Shown one piece after another: positions 24,803 through 33,339 of a stretch of DNA of 64,000 nucleotides. How positions within the stretch are numbered: the stretch's first letter is position 1; each line of letters starts with the position of its first letter. The notes below the pieces were generated by a model that did no database searches, was not told where the DNA came from, and saw nothing but the letters and a program-made list of their open reading frames with translations. Both the position numbers and the translations under genes were made by a program. The DNA is from Hyphomicrobiales bacterium (GTDB taxonomy: Bacteria > Pseudomonadota > Alphaproteobacteria > Rhizobiales > Xanthobacteraceae): assembly GCA_009377695.1 (NCBI GenBank), contig WHTP01000007.1, positions 16,071 through 80,070 of the forward strand. Direction: 5' to 3'.

Positions 24803-25819
24803 TCAGTCGACGAAGCCCTTGCCCGCGAGCCACTTCTGAATCAGCGCGGCCACCTCGTCGCTGTTGCGGTCCATCATGACCATATGGCTGTTGCCCCTGA
24901 GGCCGGCGTCAGGCAGATCGATAACATCGATGCTGCCGCCCGCGGCCTTGAGCACACCGGCATAGTCGACGCCGCCCTGGCGAATTTTGGACCAGCGCGG
25001 ATGATCCTTGGCGAAGTCGCCATAGATCATCGCGATGGGCGTCGACTTGATCGAGGCGACCTTGCTGCGGTCGCCGCCCCGTGTCGGCTCGACCGCCACC
25101 AGCGCCTTGACCTTGTCTGGCCGCGCTTCCAGCACTTGGTAGCCAAACGTGCCCGACTGGCTATGCACCATGACCACGCACGGGCACACCTTGTCGACCA
25201 GCGCGATATAGGCGGCCACGATCTGCTTGTCGGTCGTCACCCAGCGCGGCACGCCCTGCTTCATGAACTGCTCGTAGGCCTCGATCGGAAACTGCGTTCC
25301 CGGATAGGTCTTGCGCTTGGCCTTGTCCGGTGACCACGAACCGGCCGGGCCGATCCTGAACCGTTCCCAGGGATCGCCGAGCGGCAGGAAGACGGGCTCA
25401 CCTTTGAACTGATTGGTCCAGCCCGAGCGGCCGCGCTCCATCGCATCGGAGACGTAGACGTCCCAACCCTGACGCAGGAAGTAGTTCATCCATCCCGGCT
25501 TCCCGTCAGGCTTGGTCTCATAGGTGACGCCCGACAGGCCGCCGCCGTGCCACATCAAGAGCGGCAACTTGCCCTTGCGGTTCTGCACGAGGAAGTACTG
25601 AGAGTACATCTGCTCGACCTGATACGTCCCATTCGGGTCCACCTTGGCCGGCACGCCCCCCGGCGTGAACACGATCTCCTTGATCGGCTGTCCCGTGATC
25701 TCGATGTGCCTGCCGCCGACATGGAACGAGCCCATGTCGCGCAACGCAATCGGCTGCTGGGCGAGCGCAGTTGTCGCAATAAGCGCCGTCGCAGCGGCGG
25801 CCACAGCTATCCTCAGCAT
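24803..25819 (-). CDS. Exported alpha/beta-hydrolase (esterase-like)
   Basis: 338 residues from ATG 25819, which has GGGAGGGGATCC upstream; the longer ORF start is unsupported. The signal peptide is MLRIAVAAAATALIATTALAQQ. The hydrolase core includes LLMWHGGGLSGVTYET (oxyanion region), the nucleophile elbow VVMVHSQSGTFGYQV (Ser in HSQSG, a variant of GxSxG) and a late histidine in RGNSHMVMMDRNSDEVAALI. Resembles periplasmic esterases. The substrate is unknown. Confidence 0.8.
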   Translation of the reverse strand: MLRIAVAAAATALIATTALAQQPIALRDMGSFHVGGRHIEITGQPIKEIVFTPGGVPAKVDPNGTYQVEQMYSQYFLVQNRKGKLPLLMWHGGGLSGVTYETKPDGKPGWMNYFLRQGWDVYVSDAMERGRSGWTNQFKGEPVFLPLGDPWERFRIGPAGSWSPDKAKRKTYPGTQFPIEAYEQFMKQGVPRWVTTDKQIVAAYIALVDKVCPCVVMVHSQSGTFGYQVLEARPDKVKALVAVEPTRGGDRSKVASIKSTPIAMIYGDFAKDHPRWSKIRQGGVDYAGVLKAAGGSIDVIDLPDAGLRGNSHMVMMDRNSDEVAALIQKWLAGKGFVD

Positions 25820-25926
25820 GGATCCCCTCCCGTTTTCTTGAGTCCCAGGCAGTCTTAGCACGTAGCCGCAAGGGTACACGACCCGACATCCTGGCGCGAC
25901 CACCGATCTTGATCATCGCGGCGTCG

Positions 25927-26361
25927 TCAGTCCACCAGCCCATGCCGGCGATAGACGCCCATCTCGTCGCCGGCGACGAACGCAAAAATCCGCGAGCGCC
26001 CGTCGCGCGTCTGCAGCATGTAGGTGAGGTCGAAATCAATGCTCACCGTTTCGCCGCTCTTCTTTTGATAATCGGCGCGATAGTGGACCTTCGCCATGTG
26101 ATGCCGGTCGTCGATCGGCGTCACCTCGACGCGCCGCACCGACATCTTCCGCGTGCCGATCGACTTGTAGAAGGCATAGCCGTTGTCGAGCGCTGCCCGG
26201 AAGCTGTCGTCGTTCTTGCCGCAGGCGACGCCGTCGGGCCCGGCAGCGACGAAGCAGTCGGCGAAGCTTGAAGCGATCGCATCGTAGTCCACGCGATCAC
26301 CGAGCGAGCGGTTATAGGCTTCGGCATAGTCGTGAAAGAAGCGATCGAAATCAGGTTGCAT
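25927..26361 (-). CDS. SnoaL/NTF2-like fold protein
   Basis: 144 residues, cytosolic. FDRFFHDYAEAYNRSLGDRV, then YDAIASSFADCFVAAGPDGV and the beta-sheet end TVSIDFDLTYMLQTRDGRSRIFAFVAGDE fit the cone-shaped NTF2-like domain of DUF4440/SnoaL-type proteins. These bind or isomerise small hydrophobic molecules, but no catalytic residues can be assigned here. Upstream of the exported hydrolase, 107 bp apart. Confidence 0.65.
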   Translation of the reverse strand: MQPDFDRFFHDYAEAYNRSLGDRVDYDAIASSFADCFVAAGPDGVACGKNDDSFRAALDNGYAFYKSIGTRKMSVRRVEVTPIDDRHHMAKVHYRADYQKKSGETVSIDFDLTYMLQTRDGRSRIFAFVAGDEMGVYRRHGLVD

Positions 26362-26514
26362 GTGCCCTCGCCATCAATGTCTTTGCGTCAACGCGGCGGC
26401 AAGCGGCAGGTTCGATTCCTAATCGAGCAGCGAAAGCGCGACGTTTGAAGCGCTCCGGCGTCTGGTCGCCGCCTGAGCGCCCTCATCAGTCAACATGGAC
26501 GCGCAGCCTCTGTC

Positions 26515-27360
26515 CTACGGCTTGTTTGCAGGCACCGCGCGCAGGGCGGGACGCGGCATTGACGTCACGAACGCCGCCACGTCCCAAGCCTCCTGCACGG
26601 TCAGGATCGGTTCGCGATAATCGGATCCGACCGGCATGTTGGCATGAATGAAGGCTGCCGCCCCGCCGATGTGGCTCATGCCGGCTCCAGAATTGAATGA
26701 GTTGTCACCCCAGAGCGGCGGAATCTCGTAGCCGAACGCTGGAGCCATCGCCGGTTCGCCCTGGCCGTCATCCTTGTGGCACTTCATGCAATGGCTGGCG
26801 TACACCTTGGCGCCTTCAACACGGTCAGGTGCGCGCGCCGGCGCGCTCAGCGGCGGCAGTCCCATGCCCGCGACGCGCACGCCCTGCGGCGTCTTCCTGC
26901 TGATGAACCGGAGATAGGCGACAAATGCCTCCATCTCACGGCCGTTCTCGGGCAACATTGATCCGTTCATGCTCCGTGTCATGCAGCGATTGATCCGCTG
27001 CGCGACAGACATGATATGCTCGTCGATCATCATGGGATAGCTCGCGAACGTCGACACCAACGGAAGGCCGAACGGCTTGAGGCCGCTGTTGATGTGACAA
27101 TGCGAACACGAAAGATCGTTGCCGGCATATCGCTTGGCGGGATCGGTGGCGCTCTTGCCGATATGGCGCGCGGTGTCGGAGACAAGCTGCCCCCCGTAAC
27201 GGATGAGGTCGGTTTCCGGTCCCGGCGGCAGCGCCGAGATGTCGTGGCCGGCATACCAGTTCGTGGGCCATCCCCAGATCGCGTAGCCCGTCGCGAGTCC
27301 CGCGCCCGCCGCGACAAGGACGGCAGCGACCGCTGCGGTCTTCTGAAAATTCGATCGCAT
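26515..27360 (-). CDS. Dihaem cytochrome c, thiosulfate dehydrogenase (TsdA)-like
   Basis: 281 residues from the ATG at 27360; the 517-residue ORF is an unsupported 5' extension. An N-terminal membrane or signal segment (AAVAAVLVAAGAGLATGYAIWG) is followed by two c-haem sites, CSHCH and CMKCH. YAGNDLSCSHCHINSGLKPFG and INRCMTRSMNG match the layout of TsdA-type proteins, periplasmic enzymes that interconvert thiosulfate and tetrathionate. The same fold is also used for other electron-transfer roles, so the reaction is tentative. No soxtype gene adjoins it, though a sulfite dehydrogenase pair lies 25 kb away. Confidence 0.78.
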   Translation of the reverse strand: MRSNFQKTAAVAAVLVAAGAGLATGYAIWGWPTNWYAGHDISALPPGPETDLIRYGGQLVSDTARHIGKSATDPAKRYAGNDLSCSHCHINSGLKPFGLPLVSTFASYPMMIDEHIMSVAQRINRCMTRSMNGSMLPENGREMEAFVAYLRFISRKTPQGVRVAGMGLPPLSAPARAPDRVEGAKVYASHCMKCHKDDGQGEPAMAPAFGYEIPPLWGDNSFNSGAGMSHIGGAAAFIHANMPVGSDYREPILTVQEAWDVAAFVTSMPRPALRAVPANKP

Positions 27361-27605
27361 CGCCCTGACCTCGGACTGACCTCGGAGAAGGGACGATAAC
27401 CGGCAAATCCTGAACGGATTGCACAACAAACATCGCCAAATTGCGCTTGCCTTGGCAAAGCCGGTGCATGCGTCTTCCTGGGATGGCGGATGTTGCAGCC
27501 CAAGCCCCTCCGCCGTCATTGCTGGCTTGCCCCGGCAATTCATCTTTCTCGCAAATGATGGAACGCGCCGGTCAAGCCCACGCGTGACCGAACTCAGATT
27601 CAATT

Positions 27606-28586
27606 CTAGATCTTGATCCCCGTCTCCCGGACGACGCGCCGCCACTTGTCGTAGTCGTGACGGATCCGGGCGTCGAATTCCTGCGGCGTGTTGACCTTCG
27701 CCGCCACGGCGCCGAGCTCTTGCAGGCGCTGGACGATCGCCGGCTCCTGCACGAATGTCGCGAGCGGCGCGGCGATCCTGGTGCGGATGTCGGCTGGCGT
27801 CCCGGCCGGCACCATGATGCCGAGCCATGAGGTGACGTCGAATCCCGGCAGCGTCTCGGCGATCGCGGGCAGGTCCCGCAGGAACGGTACCCGTTCGGCC
27901 GTCGTGACGCCGAGCGCGCGCAGCTTGCCCTGCTGCACCAGCGGCAGCACCGACGGCAGCGTGTCGAACATCATGTCGACATGGCCGCCGAGCAGTGACG
28001 GCAGCGCCGGTCCGCTGCCGGTGTAGGGAACATGCAGGATGTCGGTCTTGGTCAGCCGCTTGAACCATTCGGCCGAGAGGTGCGGCGACGCACCGAAGCC
28101 CGTGCTCGCGTAGCTGAATTTGCCGGGCGCCGCGCGTACCAACGCGATCAATGTCGCGACGTCCTTCGCCGGAACGCCGGAGCGCACGACCAGGAGATTG
28201 GGGAAGCTCGCGATCAGCGTAACCGCCGCGAGGTCGCGTTGCGGATCATAGGGCAGATCGCTGCGCAGATGCGGCAAGAGCGTCGTGGTGGTGCCGGTGC
28301 CCATCAGCAACGTGTGCCCATCGGGTGTCGCCTTGGTGGCAGCCGCCGTCCCGATCGCGCCCGCGGCGCCCGACACATTCTCAACCACCACGGCGCGCCC
28401 AAAGGCGCGGCTCAGGCGTTCGGCGACGAGCCGCGCCAGGATGTCCGTCGCGCCGCCGGCCGGGAACGGCACGATGATGCGGACGGTCTTTTCCGGATAG
28501 GTGGCGGCCGGCTGCGCCGACGTGCTGGAGACGGCGAGCATTGCCGCAAGCAATGCAGCGGTGCTTGCGGCCCGATGCCCATTCAT
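27606..28586 (-). CDS. Bug-family periplasmic substrate-binding protein
   Basis: 326 residues from ATG 28586 (AGGGGAGACGAGCG upstream). The signal peptide MNGHRAASTAALLAAMLAVSSTSAQ is followed by TYPEKTVRIIVPFPAGGATDI, VVENVSGAAGAIGTAAATKA, ILHVPYTGSGPALPSLLGGHVD and the usual C-terminal helix. Last gene of a minus-strand run: hydrolase, CocE-like hydrolase, Bug, Bug. That context suggests uptake of the product or substrate of the two hydrolases. Confidence 0.9.
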   Translation of the reverse strand: MNGHRAASTAALLAAMLAVSSTSAQPAATYPEKTVRIIVPFPAGGATDILARLVAERLSRAFGRAVVVENVSGAAGAIGTAAATKATPDGHTLLMGTGTTTTLLPHLRSDLPYDPQRDLAAVTLIASFPNLLVVRSGVPAKDVATLIALVRAAPGKFSYASTGFGASPHLSAEWFKRLTKTDILHVPYTGSGPALPSLLGGHVDMMFDTLPSVLPLVQQGKLRALGVTTAERVPFLRDLPAIAETLPGFDVTSWLGIMVPAGTPADIRTRIAAPLATFVQEPAIVQRLQELGAVAAKVNTPQEFDARIRHDYDKWRRVVRETGIKI

Positions 28587-28615
28587 CGCTCGTCTCCCCT
28601 CGCGCCTATGCCCGC

Positions 28616-29587
28616 TCAATCGGACGGTTGGATCTTATTCTCGCGCACGACCTGACCCCAGCGCGCGATCTCATTTCGCAACGATACCTGCGCGGCCTGC
28701 GGCGAACGCTGATCCTTGGGAAACGGCGTGACGCCGGTGTCCGCCCAGGCCCGCACGATGGCCGGGTCGTCCATCACCCCAACCACCACGGCGTTGAGCC
28801 GGTCGATCACGGGCCTCGGCGTTCCGGCCGGCACGAACAAGGCATGCCAGTAGAATATCTCGAGCTTGGGCCCGAGCACGTCGACAAAGCTCGCAACATT
28901 CGGGAACAGCGGCGATGTCGCCTTCGATGTAATTCCGTAAGCCTTCATCTGTCCGTTGGCGACGGTCTGTACCACCGATTGCGGCGTGGCGAAGAACAAG
29001 TCGACATGCCCGCCGGCGATATCCTGGAGCGCCGGCGCCGCGCCGCGATAGGGCACATGCACGACCTCGACTTTCGCCTCATTGGCGAGCAGCGAGGTGG
29101 CGAGATGGCCGGTGCTGCCGGTGCCGGGATGCGCCATTCGCACCTGGGTCTTCTTCATCGTGGCAAGGAGTTCGCCGAGCGTGTTCGCGGCCAGCGACTT
29201 GCGCCCGACCAGGACCAGCGGGTTCCGGTTGATGAAGGCGACCGGCGTGAGGTCCTTCTCGGTGTCGAAGGTGAGCTTCGGATAGAGCGCGACATTCGCC
29301 GAGATCTGGAGGTTGTGCAGCAGCAGGGTGTGCCCGTCCTTCGCCCCGCGCGCGACCCGTCCGGTGGCGATCGTGGTGCCGCCGCCGCTGATGTTCTCGA
29401 CGATGAAATTCTGCCCGAGTTTCTCGGAGAATTTTGTCGCCAGCACGCGCGCGAGCTGATCGGTCGGTCCGCCGGCCGGATACGGCACGATGATCGTGAC
29501 CGTGCGGCTTGGGTAGTCCTGTGCAGCGGCTGCGGAGCCGAGCGCGACCAACAGGACAGCGAGGATTAGACGCACTGGCATCTTCAT
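28616..29587 (-). CDS. Bug-family periplasmic substrate-binding protein
   Basis: 323 residues, start ATG 29587 with GGGAGGAGCTGC. After the signal peptide come DYPSRTVTIIVPYPAGGPTDQ, IVENISGGGTTIATGRVARG, MAHPGTGSTGHLATSLLAN and VVHVPYRGAAPALQDIAGGHVD. Its stop is 29 bp before the next Bug gene start, so they are co-transcribed. Despite adjacency, the ligand loops differ clearly, suggesting two ligands. Confidence 0.9.
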   Translation of the reverse strand: MKMPVRLILAVLLVALGSAAAAQDYPSRTVTIIVPYPAGGPTDQLARVLATKFSEKLGQNFIVENISGGGTTIATGRVARGAKDGHTLLLHNLQISANVALYPKLTFDTEKDLTPVAFINRNPLVLVGRKSLAANTLGELLATMKKTQVRMAHPGTGSTGHLATSLLANEAKVEVVHVPYRGAAPALQDIAGGHVDLFFATPQSVVQTVANGQMKAYGITSKATSPLFPNVASFVDVLGPKLEIFYWHALFVPAGTPRPVIDRLNAVVVGVMDDPAIVRAWADTGVTPFPKDQRSPQAAQVSLRNEIARWGQVVRENKIQPSD

Positions 29588-29621
29588 GCAGCTCCTCCCT
29601 ATTACGTCTGCCGTTCCCCGC

Positions 29622-31352
29622 TTATGTTTGCGGAATAATCGGCAGCAGCAGATACGGCATCTTGTCGGCGGCGAAGTGTAGCACGTTGGTGCCGCCGAAG
29701 ATCGCGGGCGGCCGGTCGGCTGGATCGGTGTGCGTGAACGGGCCGACGCCCTTCATGGGATACATCGCATTGGGGAGCGCGGCATCGCCGCCGGCATATT
29801 CGTAGTCCTTGCCGCGCACCGTGAGACCGAGCCTGCAGCCCGGCGGTACGACAATCGAGGTCGGCCATACCTCGATGTCGAGTTCCACGGGTTTGCCTGG
29901 CTCGAGCGGCCATTCTTCGTCGTGGGTGTGCCAGGGCCGGTACGGCAACGTCTCGACCGGATCGAGTTTGCGATGTGAGGCACGCAGCCAGCCAAGTCCG
30001 ACCGGCGTGTGCGGGTCGTTCGAGCCGATGAACGTCACTTCTTTGCCGTCGGGATCGAACACGCGCAGCACCAGGAACACGTCGGCATCGGTCGTGTCGG
30101 AGGACAGCCAGAGCTTCGCCGCGACCGGTCCGGTGATCTCCAGCTCGTCAGCCATCGGAGGCGTATGGAAGGTGAGGCCGTCTCCCCTCGTCTCGTAGCT
30201 GATCGCACGCTCGTGCGTCGGCACGTCGGTGTCGAGCCTGCCACTCGGCCACAGATAGTACTTCGTCCACCGGGTACGGGCGAGCGGCCATTCCTTTTCC
30301 CCGCGCAACGTGAATGTTTCGCCGGGACGGCGGATGTTGAGCGAGACGCGTGGCTGCTGGTCCCAGCCGGTATCCTCGCCCTTCAGGAAATGACCGAAGA
30401 AGCGCTTCTGCAGCCCCATCCCGTAGTCGCTGTAGAAATGGGTGAAGTGCGTATCGCCGTGCACCTCGAGCCACTTCTGGGCGGAGCCGGCGCGCAAATA
30501 GCCTTCGAAATTGCCGCGCGGGTGCAGGCCAACGCCACCCCAATTTCCGGCCGAGAGCAGCGGCACGTCAATCTGCGCAAACGCGACCATGCGCGCGCGG
30601 TAGTAGTCGTCGATGAGGCGGCGCCGTGCAATCTCGCCGCCGGCATCGGCGCAATTCTTGGCGAGCTCCTCTGGTGGCAACGTGTCCGGCCCCGCCACCG
30701 GCTCGCCAGTGACCCGGCTGCGCAGACCCCTCTCGCCGACGCCGTGCTGAACGCGCAGCACCTGGCGCTTGTACCAGCTATTGGTGAAGCCTGAGAGGAT
30801 ACCGCCGTGGCGAGCGAGCTCGCGATAATAGTCGGCGAAGCCTTCCCAGATACACAGCGCCGCAAGGTGCGGCGGCCGAAGCGCTCCGGCCTGCCACTGA
30901 TTGGTGGCGAAATATGAGATGCCGTTCATGCCGACCTTGCCCGTGCTCCAGGGCTGCGTTCCGGCCCATTCGATGCACTGGTAGATGTCGAGCGCCTCGC
31001 GTGGCGACCAGATGTCGATGAACCCCGGCGAACGTCCTGCACCACGCGAATCCACGCGCACGCAGGCATATCCGTCCGGCACCCATTTCTCGGGATCGAC
31101 CAGCTCCCAGACCTGGTACTTATTGCTCGAGCCCTTGAGCACCTCGGGCGCTGCCTTGATGAGGCGCTCCCAGTTGCCCTTGTAGCCCTCCTGAAACGCG
31201 AGGCCTTTCGCATAGGGCCCGTAGCTCAGGATCACCGGATGCTTGCCGGCGCCGATGGGGCGGAACACGTCGGCACGCAGCACGGCGCCGTCATCCATCG
31301 GGATCGGCGTATCCCATTCGATCTGCATCCCGTCGCGCTGTTCGGTTTTCAT
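29622..31352 (-). CDS. CocE/NonD family hydrolase
   Basis: 576 residues, the family length, without a signal peptide. An alpha/beta-hydrolase core (VILSYGPYAKGLAFQEGYKG, VRVDSRGAGRSPG) has the serine elbow GKVGMNGISYFATNQWQ (GxSYxA type). The C-terminal jelly-roll domain is like that of X-Pro dipeptidyl peptidases and cocaine esterase, with WPPTSIVVPPGC-type strands. Such enzymes cleave acyl esters or amides; the substrate is not predictable. It starts 4 bp after the stop of the upstream hydrolase, so they are coupled. Confidence 0.88.
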   Translation of the reverse strand: MKTEQRDGMQIEWDTPIPMDDGAVLRADVFRPIGAGKHPVILSYGPYAKGLAFQEGYKGNWERLIKAAPEVLKGSSNKYQVWELVDPEKWVPDGYACVRVDSRGAGRSPGFIDIWSPREALDIYQCIEWAGTQPWSTGKVGMNGISYFATNQWQAGALRPPHLAALCIWEGFADYYRELARHGGILSGFTNSWYKRQVLRVQHGVGERGLRSRVTGEPVAGPDTLPPEELAKNCADAGGEIARRRLIDDYYRARMVAFAQIDVPLLSAGNWGGVGLHPRGNFEGYLRAGSAQKWLEVHGDTHFTHFYSDYGMGLQKRFFGHFLKGEDTGWDQQPRVSLNIRRPGETFTLRGEKEWPLARTRWTKYYLWPSGRLDTDVPTHERAISYETRGDGLTFHTPPMADELEITGPVAAKLWLSSDTTDADVFLVLRVFDPDGKEVTFIGSNDPHTPVGLGWLRASHRKLDPVETLPYRPWHTHDEEWPLEPGKPVELDIEVWPTSIVVPPGCRLGLTVRGKDYEYAGGDAALPNAMYPMKGVGPFTHTDPADRPPAIFGGTNVLHFAADKMPYLLLPIIPQT

Positions 31353-31356
31353 GTGA

Positions 31357-32547
31357 TCAACCGCCGGGCTTCAGCACGTCGCACACCCAGTCCCACATGG
31401 TGTGAACGCCAATCGTGATGTTGTCGACCTGGCAGTGGTGGAAGCCGCCCTCCTCGCGGGTGAACACCCTCAGCGTCTTCTCTCTGGAGCCGACGGCGTC
31501 GAACAGCGTGTGCGCAAGCGACAGCGAAATCTGCTCGTCGCCTTCGCCGTGCAGAAGCAGGAACGGGCACTTCATTTTCTGAACGATGCCGTCCAGGCGG
31601 AAGCCTTCGAGCACCTTGAGCGCCGCTTCCTGGCTGTCAACGCCGAGCACCCATTGCAGATGCTCGGGCGGCACCGACAGCGACAGCACCTTGCCGCTGG
31701 CGAGCTCTTCGAGCCGTTTCTTCCAGATCGCGTGATAGTCCCACTGCGCGCCCCAGGCGATGCAACAGGCATAACGTTGCTCGAGCGAGGCAGCGCGCGG
31801 CGCATAGTAGCCGCCCAGGCTGAGCGCCATCACACCGATGCGCTTGGGATCGAATTCGGGGCGCCCAGCGAGGTATTCGTAGGCCGGCGTCGCGTAGCGC
31901 TCGGTTTCCGCGATCAGCGGCAGATTGCGGAAGCGCACGCTCTCGCCATTGCCCGGCCCATCGACGATCAGGCAGCCGACGCCGCGCGCAGCAAGATCGG
32001 GCACCGCATAGCCGTAGCAGAGTTCCTTAGTAACATCGAAGCCGTCGAAATAGACCATGGCCGGCGCGGGACGGGAGCCGGCGGCGTCGCGATCGGGGTG
32101 CACGAGCAATGCCGGCAGGCTCGCACCCTCGTAGGGAATTTCGACGTGCTCGATGCGCGGGCGGCGGATGATCGCGGCCGCATCGCGGAACGTCTGCACG
32201 GACTTGGCATAAACCTCCATGCCGCGCTGCGATTTCGGCTGCAAAAAGCGCTCGCCGGTCTGGTAGTAGCGCGTCGCCCTGAGAAAGCAGGATGCTGCGG
32301 TGAGCTTGTGTCCGTCCCGCTGGGCGGCGCGGCCACGGGCGTCGATCGTGTCGCCCATGCGGGTCCATTCCACAAACCAGGCATCGTCATCCCCGACCTT
32401 GTCGCGGAGCGCGCGACCGACGCGGTTGACCTCGTCGATCTCGGCGCCGCCCCAGGGGGCGCCGCTGAGACAGATCAGCAATCCCATCGACCAACGGTAA
32501 TTACCGGGAAAATAAAGAAACGCCGGATCGTTCCTGCGGTCTGCCAC
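31357..32547 (-). CDS. Alpha/beta-hydrolase, FrsA/prolyl-oligopeptidase-like
   Basis: About 396 residues. GTG 32547 is preferred over the TTG one codon upstream because GGGAGG then has better spacing. A helical N-terminal cap (SMGLLICLSGAPWGGAEIDEV...) precedes the hydrolase core: GCLIVDGPGNGESVRF, the elbow RIGVMALSLGGYYAPRA (GxSxGG type: LSLGG), and CPFLLLHGEGDEQI before the final histidine block GGFHHCQ. First gene of the four-gene minus-strand operon. Confidence 0.82.
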   Translation of the reverse strand: MADRRNDPAFLYFPGNYRWSMGLLICLSGAPWGGAEIDEVNRVGRALRDKVGDDDAWFVEWTRMGDTIDARGRAAQRDGHKLTAASCFLRATRYYQTGERFLQPKSQRGMEVYAKSVQTFRDAAAIIRRPRIEHVEIPYEGASLPALLVHPDRDAAGSRPAPAMVYFDGFDVTKELCYGYAVPDLAARGVGCLIVDGPGNGESVRFRNLPLIAETERYATPAYEYLAGRPEFDPKRIGVMALSLGGYYAPRAASLEQRYACCIAWGAQWDYHAIWKKRLEELASGKVLSLSVPPEHLQWVLGVDSQEAALKVLEGFRLDGIVQKMKCPFLLLHGEGDEQISLSLAHTLFDAVGSREKTLRVFTREEGGFHHCQVDNITIGVHTMWDWVCDVLKPGG

Positions 32548-32718
32548 CAATACCTCCCCGATGTCGACGGTCTGCGCCGTCCTGTTGTCGCAAGACTATT
32601 CCATAGAACACGCAATCCCGAAATGGCCTCCCATAACGCCCACAAAAATGCCAACGCCCGCTTGCGCGGGCGATGGACGCGTCGCGATAGCCGGCTGTCG
32701 ATACAGCGCGGATGACTA

Positions 32719-33027
32719 TCAGCAGCGGAAGTTGCGGCTCGAATACGGCCGATGACACCAGCGCGCCCTGGGGATAACACGGACAGGCGGCACCACCACG
32801 AGCCCACCCGGCGCAACCACGACGCCGCGGCGGTTGGGGCGGCAGCGGCCACGCGGTCCGCGGTGCCAGCCGCGGCCGCAGCCATCGGCGACCTGCTGGA
32901 TCAATCCCTCGCCGGTCTCACTGACGGCGGGGGCAAAGCCGGTCGGGCTTATGACTGAGACGGCTCCGGCGGGCGCGCTCAATGCCACAACGGCAGCCAC
33001 CACCAGACCTGGAACAAGCTTCCGCAT
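32719..33027 (-). CDS. Small secreted protein with GCG...CRPN motif
   Basis: 102 residues. The signal peptide MRKLVPGLVVAAVVALSAPAGA is followed by VADGCGRGWHRGPRGRCRPNRRG, a Gly/Cys/Arg motif that recurs in small exported Rhizobiales proteins, then a valine/proline segment and two further cysteines. Function unknown. Transcribed toward the hydrolase operon. Confidence 0.7.
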   Translation of the reverse strand: MRKLVPGLVVAAVVALSAPAGAVSVISPTGFAPAVSETGEGLIQQVADGCGRGWHRGPRGRCRPNRRGVVVAPGGLVVVPPVRVIPRARWCHRPYSSRNFRC

Positions 33028-33185
33028 TGATTGTCTCCATTGTTTTTATCACCCACCCAAGGGCCTATCTGCATGAATCGCATTTGGTGCGCCAGCAGAT
33101 TTTGACGGCCATCGAATCGGGGATGAACTGTTGTTCAGCTACGGAGTTCTGGCGCGGATTTGGCGCGAGCGCGGAGCTGACTAGT

Positions 33186-33263
33186 CTAGTGTGGCGGTTC
33201 AGAAGTCCGCATCATTCTTGCGGCGAGTCCGACATGCGGACTTCTGAACCAAAGCCACACTAG
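33186..33263. repeat. CTAG-type hairpin element, copy b
   Basis: CTAGTGTGGCGGTTCAGAAG on the left, CTTCTGAACCAAAGCCACACTAG on the right; 24 bp stem with a 3-nt one-sided bulge. Symmetry extends outward (CTAGT on the left, ACTAG on the right). Directly abuts copy c. Confidence 0.9.
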
Positions 33264-33264
33264 A

Positions 33265-33339
33265 CTAGTGTCCTTCGATTCCGAAGTTCGTATAAGAGGC
33301 CGCCGCGAAATGGTACGAACTTCGGAATCAGGACACTAG
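33265..33339. repeat. CTAG-type hairpin element, copy c
   Basis: CTAGTGTCCTTCGATTCCGAAG ... CTTCGGAATCAGGACACTAG. The arms pair with a 2-nt bulge. The TAG stop of the SLC13 permease (minus strand) lies in its right CTAG border. Confidence 0.9.
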